Positions 55,370 through 64,000 of a stretch of DNA of 64,000 bases are shown piece by piece (position 1 is the first letter of the stretch; each line of letters begins with the position of its first letter). The position numbers were made by a program, and so were the translations under genes. The notes beneath the pieces were generated by a model. That model worked only from the letters and a program-made list of their open reading frames with translations, had not been told where the DNA came from and ran no database searches. The stretch comes from Mesostigma viride (Eukaryota > Streptophyta > Mesostigmatophyceae > Mesostigmatales > Mesostigmataceae): the NCBI GenBank assembly GCA_009746045.1, contig RPFO01000448.1, positions 2,401,009 through 2,465,008 of the forward strand. Direction: 5' to 3'.

Positions 55370-56305
55370 AACCCAGGCCCGCTATGGCACCATTCGACAA
55401 GCGCTGTGGCCGGTTTCGTTGCCCACGGAGCCTTCTGGTAACAGAGCCCTGCAAGGGACCCTTGGGGTAGCCCAGCGGTTTGACCTTTTCCAGGCCATCA
55501 AAGGGAATGTGCCCGCATCCCTATGAGCCTCCTTCCTGCCTTGGGCTGTACCTTGCACTCCCACTGTGAGCCCCCCCCAGCAGAAACGCCGGGTGGGCTG
55601 CCCCATCGTCGGGCAGCCGACCTCCCTAGTACCTCCGTAATCTAGGCCAATTGGTCTAGTACCGTGATCTGGAGACCTGGACCATGATTTAGAACCTTCA
55701 TGATCCAGACTGTACCTTAGTACCGCCATCTCCTGTGTGACATCGAGCGGTAGACAATGATCCAGTACCACGATCTCCTCTTCTGAAGCGATTGAGGGGA
55801 CCGCTCTAGTATCGTGATCTCCTCTTCTTCAGGAAGGAAGGGATCTCAACTGAGGACCCTGGGCCGGGCGCACGGTCGTCCCTCATGGGTGGCGGCGCGG
55901 CCCTCCCTGGCGCACCTCGTGGCTGCTGCAGGGATGGGAGGGTCGACTAGAGACAGGTTGACGTGGTTCCCCGTGGGCGTCACGAAGGGAACGCAACGCA
56001 ACGAGGTGACAGGTGACAGGAGGAGAAGACGTGGGGGCACAAAAGTGGCGATTGCAGACGTCACGACTTGTGAGACATTACCTTTGAGAACAGAAAAGAC
56101 CATGTTTGATGGCTAGTTGACTCTACTAGCATTACAAGAAGAGACCCCAAATGACAAGGCGTCCATGTTCGAGGAGCCCCTCCGGAAATCGACCCTTCAC
56201 CAACAACTAAGTGCACCACTCTGAATGCAAGTGCACCTGTACACCCTGGTTCATATCATCCATCCAGCCGGGTAGCTACGTTCATCGTTATTTGGGAGGT
56301 TGCCA
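55370..56305. other. No confident gene
   Basis: GTACCGTGATCT-like phrases recur at about 55660, 55765 and 55808. Short frames on both strands show no known domain. An AGAAACGCCGGG at about 55582 resembles half of the hairpin motif of the 46-52 kb cluster. Confidence 0.4.
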
Positions 56306-56310
56306 CGATG

Positions 56311-59300
56311 CTACAGGCAACGCCACCATCGCATCTCCCACCACTGGTTCCGAAGAAATTCAGGCACCTGCGTACATGCGCCAGGTGGTGGGGATGAGAC
56401 CAGCCGTGCCGGAGGCCAGAGACCTATCGAATATTTTATCACGATGAGTGAGTGCTGACGTCCTCACATACTGTGGGACATCTCCAATGAGATATAGATC
56501 ATCAGACAGCATATGGCATGAAGCGATTAGCATCACGTGTATGTATATCACAAATATATATTTTATCTGTCTAATATCCGCTCACCTCGTAGCCGTCGTC
56601 GCGCGCGCGGAATCCCGTGGCAATCAGCGTGATGCTCACCTGCCGGGACAGGGGGGGGGGGGGGGGGGGGGCGAGTGAGGGTTAACAGTGAGTAAAAGGG
56701 TAGCTCATCGAGACAGCCAGCGCAGGCCTCAACTCGGGAAGATCCAGGCAACGGACGCGCAAGCCTGCCTACAGGAGTGGGAGTACAGGAACAGATGGCA
56801 GCCAAGGGAAGGAGGAGCCGGGTGCTATCAGGGGAATCATCAGGGAAAGAGTTACTGGGTGAATGTGCTGCCGGGGAAGGATGAAACGTCATTCAGCAGG
56901 GTGGTCGACGAAATCGTTCCGCGCATCATCAGAAAAAAAATGGTAGCAAGCCACCTGACCAAGATGCCGTCTAACTCGGTCGGCGGGTGATGCACGCATG
57001 GGGATAGGGGTGCCCATTGGAAGGCCTGAGGGTTCACCATGACAGGGACGCCCCACTCAACATTATTGCACATGTGGCCACACACGTCACCGCCAACAAG
57101 GCGCCGCGAGGCTGCCATGCCATGAGAAGAGATTCAGACGAACGAATCCCTGAAAGATGGTTCCCTACATGGCCTTTTTGTGGGAGTAGACTTACAACCC
57201 CGATGCAAACTTTTATGGGAGTACACATGCAGTACCAGTTTGATTTCGACACTAACTACTAATAGCACTATTGCTCCTAGTCGTTTGTTGACCACTAGTA
57301 CACTCTGCAAATTACTAATCGCCCACGTACTTCGGAGCCCATCGCGTCGTTGATGACAGCGCCAAAGATCAGGTTGGCATTCGGATCGACCAAGTCGTAG
57401 ATGACCTCCGCTGCCTGGTTGACCTCGTACAGGGTCATGTCCTTGGACCCTGTGATGTTCCACACAATGCCCGTCGCGCGCTCGATGCCAATGTCCAGCA
57501 GGGGGGAGGAGATGGCGGCGATGGCGGCGTCGCGCGCACGCTGCTTGCCTGGTGGCGGCAAGAGGAGAAGCGGGGGGGGGGGGGGGGGGAGGGGAATGTG
57601 AGTATGTATGTGTGTGTGTGTGCCTGTGCGTGAGAGTGGGATTTAATGTGTGCAATGTGTGTGCATGTCCATGTGCGTGTGTCTCTACACTGGGGCAACG
57701 GGAGGACGACGGGAAAAGGTGAGGGTGGGGAGTGGGGGGAGAAGGCACAAACTAAGGTGTGGAGGTGAAGAAGGAACGGGAGGAGCGGGGACACGCACAG
57801 TGGGAGTGATACGAACAGGAAGGCATGGTATGACAGAAGACACGTGTGCTTTCAAGGAATAAAGCCAATCAGGACGCCACGAAAGGGGCTTGCACGCGAC
57901 CGCACAAAGGGGGCTTGCACACATAGCGACCAGCCTCCCGTCAAAGCCAGGACAAAATAAAACCCTAAACATCAGGGGGCAGACGGCGGTTTCATCGGTG
58001 ATGCCTAGTACGAGGTTCTGGCTCATACGTGATGCCATGAGTACAAGGCAACGTCCGCATGAAGCCCATGTCAGCCCCGTCGTCTGCCTGTGGGTACAAG
58101 CACGTCCCTCCTTAGTTGCCCCTGGGTACAAGCACGTCCCTCCATAGTGTAGGTCTGTATAGATGTGTGAGCACTAAGCACACCCCTTGCCGCGCGTTCC
58201 GTGCCCCCCCCCCTCATGCCATCCCCCAACCCCCCCCTTTCCCTCCCTTGTACCTGTGGTAACAGGGATGCCCATCAGTGCAGGGAGCTTAACAGATAAG
58301 AGCAAAATGCGCCCAACACACAGCACTACATCCAACCTCCACACCGTACCCGCAGCAACGCCGATGCCCAGCAACACACCCAACATCGTAAACGGGGTTG
58401 TACTCTCACCCGCAGCGACGCCGATGCCCATCAGCGAGGAGCCCGCGTTGGCCATAATCGCCCGCACATCCGCAAAGTCGACGTTCACGAGGCCAGGGAC
58501 CTGCCAGGGGGCGCGGCGGCCGGCGTGGCAAGGTAGCATAAGGGGAAGAAAGGTGAGAAAGGTGAGAAAGGTGAAAAAGTTGCAAAAGGAAACCGTGAGA
58601 AAGGAGAAAGTGGTGGAGTGGTAGACGTGGCAGAAATGCGTTGACAAACACCCACCCCCTGATGAGCTGGCATCTATCTAGACCCTTGGTATCGACTCTG
58701 CCGCCGCTACCAAAACAATGTTGTCTCATGGCCCACCAAACCTCATCGCTAAGATATGCGAACCTCCCTTCCCTGTGCCCTCGTCAGCATGCGTGTCAAC
58801 GAAACAACCAGCGCATGCATATCAACGAAACAACCAGCGCATGCGTATCAACGAAACAACCAGCGCATGCATATCAACGAAACAACCAGCGCATGCGTAT
58901 CAACGAAACAACCAGCGCATGCGCGTCAACGAGAACAACCAGCGCATGCGTATCAACGAAACAACCAGCGCATGCATATCAACGAAACAACCAGCGCATG
59001 CGTATCAACGAAACAACCACCACATGTGTATGTCTCCCTGAGGCCCTCCCCCCATCTCCTCATCTCCTTTCCTTCAAACACGCATCCACCGGGATGATGG
59101 GATCATGCATTACCGTTCCCCGCCGACGTCGCCGCATGGATATACGATGACCTGTTGACGTTTCCCAGCCAACTCCACCCCCAAGGTGGTGTATTCTTTG
59201 TATAGTGGGAAAACTCCCCACCCCTTCGTGATGATGTCGGAGCTGCCGCACATGCCCTGCCATGGCAAATCACCTCCTCATCCACAAGCCCAACCACTCA

Positions 59301-59734
59301 ATCCACGACATTTCCTTCACCCACCGTGATGATGTCGGAGATGCCCCGCACACCCTGCCGCAGGATGTCGTCCGCCAGGTTGAACGCCTCGGTGACGGGT
59401 GTGTTCTCGCTGACAGCCGTCAGGAGCTTGTCGTTGGGGATGATGATCAGCGTGTCCACCGCCGTGCGCAGGTCGGCGATCGCCTCTGCCGCCTGCAGCC
59501 CGCGCCGCCGGCCCTCGAACGAGAAGGGGGTGGTCACGATGCCCACGGTGAGGATGCCCATCTGCTTCGCGACCGACGCGATCACAGGGGCGGCGCCACT
59601 TCCGGTGCCACCGCCCATGCCGGCCTGGGGAATCATGCAAAGAGGAAGAGGCAAAGGGAAAGAGGTACAGACAAAGAGGGGGGGGGGGGGGGAGAGAGAG
59701 AGAGAGCGAGAGCGAGAGAGAGAGCGAGAGCGAG

Positions 59735-59825
<91 letters not shown>

Positions 59826-62823
59826 CACAGACAAAGGCACCAAGAGAAAGGGGTGGGGGTGAGTGGATATTTTGTGAGAGGATGCACAGAGAAAGAGGGA
59901 AGGATGGAGGCATCGGCGAAGAGTGATGATTGGGATGGTTTGTGCAATGTGCAGGGGAGGCACGGACACAGGGGGAGGAGATGGGTATTGCACTGAAAAG
60001 GATGAACTTGTCTTGTATGTGTTGTATAAAATAATTTGGTGTCACATGACATTGTGTGCACATTGTGTGCACAGAAAGGAGGATGGGATCCGTGATCTTG
60101 AAAAGAGAGAATCTTATGATTGTTGATGGCGGCATGGATCAGGAAAATGGTGACGTGACATGGCACCGCAAAGGGGAAAAGGGGATGGCAGCATGGCGCA
60201 GGACATGGGTTGTGGGACGACGCATAGGTCATTCTCGCCTTGCGCGGTGTGGAGCAGGGATGATGGATGGGCTCCACCCACAGACTGCAAGCAACAGAGA
60301 GTATCAAACTATGAAACAAGTGGAAGTAATCTACAACAAACCAAACAAACAAGAATGATATCACATGACAGCAAGAGCGGGCTGATCCGCGCGATCAACA
60401 GCACGTAGGCACAGAAATTTCAATTTAAAGAATTATATATAAATATATCTTCAATATAAAATTTACTTTTATATATATAGATATTCACTTATATGTGTCA
60501 ATGAGACCAGCGTGGGCTTGGAATCTGGGAAACCCGGACCATGGAAGCCGATGGATACAAGGATATATTTATCCCACTACGCAATGAACGGTATTAAGGA
60601 TTTTCACTACATACACCGCCGGCCATGTTACCCTGGCGTGATGGGTTGCGTGGCATGGCACTAGGAGGGATGGGGTAAGCCCTGAGGGGCGAAGAACCAT
60701 GTGTGCGGACAGGTGCGTATGCCGTAACGGAAGGTAGCATCGCCACATTAAGTAACACGAAGTCACATTATCGCACGTGATCTCAGGTCGCATGATATCA
60801 CAGTTGTTTGCGTACTGAGGTGAGATATAGGTTCAGGGTGTGGGTGGCATGGGCATGTCGGGAGATGGCATGGGAACGGGGCAGATGGCAGGCATCGCTT
60901 GCACACGATTCTTACAGTACCACGCTACAGTACCACGCTACAGTACCACGCTACAGTACCACGCTACAGTACCACGCTACAGTACCACGCTACAGTACCA
61001 CGCTTTAGTACCACGCTACAGTACCACGCTACAGTACCACGCTACAGTACCACGCTACAGTAACATGATACAGTAACACGCTACAAAGGCCCTCATAGCA
61101 GTGACCCATGTGCCGTTGTGGCTTCTGCGGGAGGCAAACGCGGGGACAGAGCCCCACACCGTGTCTGCCCCCTTTCCCTGCTTTTCCTTGCTTCTGAGAT
61201 CTATGCCACACGCATGCAGGGCTTGTTATCCGATCACGTTGGGCCACACCCATGCTACGGCCTAGCCACGGTTACCTAGAGTACTCTAGGCCTACCGAAG
61301 AGTACCCAGATGAAGGAAAGAAAACCTAGAGTACTCCAGACCTGGTGTAGGGTACCTAGAGTACCCTACGCGCTGCACTGTGCATCGGTAAGACGCACAC
61401 GACAACCACGATGGGTGTTCTCCTGGGCCAATGAAATCATCGTAGATCCCTATCCACACATCGGTAGACAACCTAGAGGCAATGACCCCAGCCCTGTGGC
61501 CCATTCATGTCGACCGACAGCGGTGGTTTCCAGGAAGACTCGTTTGAACAGCCAGTTATCACCAAGTAAAACAAACCGCACCCACCCTTGCCGTGACGAA
61601 GCAAGTTGAAACTACATGGCAGCTCTGAATGGGGTAGGCGTGCGAGTGCCTATGCCAGCGTGCACACACAATGCTATACAACTGTGACCACACACATGCG
61701 CATGGGCATGTGAGCACATGCATGAGTAGGGTAGCGGAATGGGTGGGGAGGGATGCCAGCACACACGAGCCAGGTAAAGTGCTCGCAGCCGTAAGAATAG
61801 ACTCTCCGCCTGCTATGCGGCCCACTATTGGCCTGCCACATGGCTTACTTTTCACCAACCCTCCAACACAAAAAACGTCAAGGCAGTTGTTGTAAACGTA
61901 CCTTACCACATGCTATACAAATAAAGGATCAGGCACTGATGGCCTGTACCAAGAAAATTGGTTGTAACGGGAAATCCTAGTTTTCCATGAAGGATTAATG
62001 GAGCTCCTTTTGGCCCCCAGGGTGCCCTGGGTCGCACCTGCCTACCAACTCGCGGCCATTACCAGTGAACACGATTACCGGCTCTATGGATGAGCAATCC
62101 GGCCCATGACTCCGCGGCAGAAGGCTGGCTGGCCTAGCCGCAACGTACCGTCACGAACACCATGTCCGAGCCCCGCAGCACATTCTCGATTTCCGCCCGG
62201 CTCTCCTCCGCGGCCCGCTGGCCAATTTCGGGGTTGCCTCCAGCGCCCAACCCTCGGGTTAGCTTCTCTCCTATCTGAAGACGATTTTTCCTGGCCACTG
62301 GCGAGTTGGCCATGGCCTGCGCGTCGGTATTGACAATCCAGAACTCCACGCCTCCCATGTCACTGAGGACCATGCGGTTTACGGCATTGGATCCACCACC
62401 ACCTACACCCACTACCTTGATATTGGCTGTGTTGAAAGCCTGGATTGTATTGGATCCCGAGTCTGACGAATACTTCGGGGTGCCAGGAGCAGGCCTTTCG
62501 GGTTCAATGCCATCTAGGGCTGCCGATACTGCCCGAGGTTTCAAACCCACCCTAAACTTAGCTGCACCATTCCTACCCTTTCCAACATCCACACGCCTAA
62601 GTCCGTCGAAAGCGCAATGCGAATCCCTGGCTCCTGCGCACGGAGCGAGGCTCGCTTTCGCCAGGCAGGCAGTGGAAATTGGAAGCGTCCGCACCGAAGA
62701 GGATGCCATCACCGCGCGCGGTTTCTGGGAATGGGCCACGACGTGACCAACTTTCTTGGTATCAACAATGTCCAACTTCCCTACCGCCAAACTAGATTGC
62801 GTCAACCCCGCCATTGCTGTCAT
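56311..62823 (-). CDS. FtsZ2: FtsZ2-type plastid division GTPase, nucleus-encoded
   Basis: A tubulin-like GTPase that polymerises into the stromal ring dividing the chloroplast. Exons: 62149-62823, 59325-59624, 58410-58500, 57331-57548, 56586-56639 and 56311-56367. All have GT-AG ends and the phases match, giving 464 residues. A leader of about 125 residues, rich in Ser, Ala and basic residues, precedes [13 protein letters not shown] (139-151). The tubulin signature GGGTGSG (229-235) and the block [20 protein letters not shown] lie in exon 2; [20 protein letters not shown] spans exon 3; [20 protein letters not shown] is in exon 4. [10 protein letters not shown] in exon 5 and the C-terminal peptide VPEFLR in the last exon mark FtsZ2 rather than FtsZ1, which lacks the peptide. 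The spacer before that peptide is very short, so a small exon between 56368 and 56585 may be missed. The protein ends in an unusual Trp-rich tail. Confidence 0.93.
56651..56671 (-). repeat. Poly-C tract before the exon 5 acceptor of FtsZ2
   Basis: Twenty-one C in the sense strand, ending 10 bp before the CAG acceptor, take the place of a mixed pyrimidine tract. Confidence 0.85.
57572..57589 (-). repeat. Poly-C tract before the exon 4 acceptor of FtsZ2
   Basis: Eighteen C in the sense strand, about 24 bp before the acceptor. Confidence 0.85.
58253..58440 (-). repeat. Three tandem copies of the FtsZ2 exon 3 end with splice donor
   Basis: Sense-strand reading: the real exon end codes [10 protein letters not shown] before GTGAGA (58410). 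Copies in the intron code LLGIGVAAG before GTACGG (about 58349-58375) and LMGIPVTTG before GTACAA (about 58253-58275). All three keep the GT. The copies are 60 and about 95 bp apart. Confidence 0.85.
58786..59030. repeat. 26-bp minisatellite in FtsZ2 intron 2
   Basis: About nine units of AACGAAACAACCAGCGCATG plus CGTATC or CATATC. CGTATC and CATATC units alternate in places, so a 52-bp higher-order unit may exist. Confidence 0.95.
59678..59823. repeat. Poly-G and (GA)n tract next to FtsZ2 exon 2
   Basis: Fifteen G (59678-59692) followed by about 130 bp of GA. On the sense strand it is a CT/C tract that ends about 55 bp before the exon 2 acceptor and probably acts as its pyrimidine tract. Confidence 0.95.
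60913..61085. repeat. 13-bp minisatellite (TACAGTACCACGC)n in FtsZ2 intron 1
   Basis: About thirteen units, nearly identical, with variants only near the right end (CTTTAG, AACATGA). The unit contains the palindrome GTAC. Confidence 0.95.
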
Positions 62824-63648
62824 GGTACGTTGATCGCGTCCCAGACGTTGGTCCACGGCACACGCGACAGCAAAGCTTTGGGCACCATGGTAAATCGCGA
62901 AGTGTCAGGTTGCACTTTTTTGAAGCGCAAGGGAAGTGCGGGGTAAGCGAGAACCAGCTGGCGCGGCGTGGGACGGTTGGCTGGTGTCCGTATGTTTCCG
63001 TTGAGCCCGATTGAGGAAACCAGGCGGGTTTCTGGGGGGGTTGAGACTTTCCCGCGCCCGGCGCGGCGCTCAACGGGGCTGGGCGGTGTGTACGTTAATC
63101 TTGAGACCCTGGATTTAGGAATTTCAGACTTACTGTACTGTACAGATCGCAGAGCTCGTTTTGTTTTGGGCAAAAGATCTTAAAAATGGCTGGTCAGTGG
63201 TATGCGATATCTAGATTATGTGCTCAGGTATACCGCATGAGCGGCGTTGAGTTGAGTTGAGTTGACTTAAAACTTAACTCATTGACTCAACTCTACGCAA
63301 TAGGACTGGTATACCGCATCAGGTTTAAGATAATATAGATCTCAACTTTAAGATCGTCAGCCCTGGATTTGATCCTTGCAGAGGGCTCTGCGCTCTGCAC
63401 CGCAATCTTCAGTCATCACACATGGCGCTTCCTGGAAGGTGCCGCATCTTAACCGCATGGCGGTCGACCGGACGCGGGACAAGTGCATCACTTCAGTATA
63501 TCCACGTTGGTTGGTGACTGTGCCGAAGTTGCCGACCGACAGCGTCGTGGCTGCGCCATAGATAAATAATTTTGCTGTGCGTCGTAAAAGAGACAGGGGC
63601 CAGTGCTACAGAAGAAACTTTTACAACAATTTTCGCAGCGTTACATCT
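62824..63648. promoter_or_regulatory. Divergent promoter region between FtsZ2 and a plastid gene
   Basis: The two genes point away from each other with 825 bp between start codons. The region holds an inverted repeat of (TTGAG/GAGTT) at about 63247-63295 (TTGAGTTGAGTTGACTT, then ACTCATTGACTCAACTC). A direct repeat GGTATACCGCAT occurs at about 63228 and 63309. No clear TATA box was seen. Confidence 0.4.
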
Positions 63649-63969
63649 ATGAAAACCACGGCACTTGTCACTCCAATTTTCACGGCTCCGTGTGCTTTGG
63701 GGGCGCCGAGCAGGATACAATTGAGGCATCCCCAGCCAGCTTCTTGCTTTCAAAGGCCTCACCATTTACCGCTATCCCGGATCCGGAACCCTGGCCTGCG
63801 CGGCCTTGCAGTCCGCTGCGCAGCAGAGGACAAGGGAGATAAAGCCGCTGAGAAAGTTAAAATCGTGGATGGTGCAAACAGTCCTCCTGGAGGGGTGAAT
63901 TTGTCCGGTTCTGACACGGAGTTAGAAGAAGCCACCAAGAAATGGGGTCTTGAGTATGGAATCTTCAAG
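63649..63969 (+). CDS. First exon of a plastid-targeted protein, runs off the window
   Basis: From ATG at 63649 an open frame of 107 codons ends at an AAG/GTAGTT donor (63969/63970). The first 50 or so residues are rich in Pro, Arg, Leu, Ala and Ser with almost no acidic residues, then come VRCAAEDKGD: a typical stromal cleavage context (V-R-C before A-A). The mature part has an acidic helix with LEEATKKWGLEYGIFK. That end recalls chloroplast DUF1279/FAM210-like membrane proteins, but this is from memory of family style and needs the next exon. Confidence 0.6.
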
Positions 63970-64000
63970 GTAGTTTGTCTTGCCACTTTTTTGTGCACAT

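Noticed and set aside
55575-55600. A thirteenth hairpin copy (AGAAACGCCGGG)
   Set aside because: Only one half matches and the other arm is absent.
59262-60364. Long Ser-Leu and Glu-Arg frames around 59.7 kb
   Set aside because: They are read-throughs of the GA tract; only 59325-59624 on the minus strand is a real exon.

Overview
This is a stretch of nuclear DNA from a photosynthetic eukaryote, most likely a green-lineage alga. The main evidence is a nucleus-type FtsZ2 plastid-division gene with a long N-terminal leader and GT-AG introns, next to a second gene whose protein begins with a chloroplast-transit-like leader. Other signs are frequent introns, long microsatellites and dense non-LTR retroelements. 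I cannot name the species. Start codons, splice sites and target-site duplications below were read by eye.

Layout. 1-4 kb: no gene, a 1.35 kb mosaic of three tetranucleotide arrays, then a 184-bp satellite. 4-10.5 kb: decayed DNA with one recognisable Ty3/gypsy pol fragment and a probable LTR. 10.5-15.8 kb: a broken L1-type LINE with a small inverted-repeat element inside its endonuclease domain. 16.6-17.7 kb: a four-EF-hand calmodulin-like gene. 17.9-28.5 kb: a nest of retroposons in both orientations, plus a 1.7 kb element bounded by TTAA and inverted repeats. 29.2-32.4 kb: a five-exon Rmt2-type arginine methyltransferase with ankyrin repeats. 34.8-40.0 kb: a two-exon gene for a low-complexity protein of 1488 residues, not recognised. 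40.3-42.7 kb: more retroposon copies. 43.3-53.2 kb: a minus-strand cluster of unrecognised ORFs plus a MYND zinc-finger gene, with a short hairpin motif repeated in introns and gene gaps. 53.9-56.3 kb: retroelement debris. 56.3-62.8 kb: a six-exon FtsZ2 gene. 63.6 kb to the end: the first exon of a divergent plastid-targeted gene.

Three themes stand out. First, the retroposon families differ in body sequence but end in a small hairpin followed by an AT-rich tail. Several copies have clean 7-13 bp target-site duplications, and two insertions are little more than hairpin and tail (73 and 94 bp). Several copies carry an ORF1-like RNA-binding protein but no reverse transcriptase, like mammalian half-L1 elements. 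Second, the 46.8-52.5 kb cluster has twelve copies of a hairpin motif with partial base-pair covariation, and its core appears inverted in a 72-bp minisatellite nearby. Third, three unrelated genes have tandem copies of their own 5' splice-site region inside the following intron.
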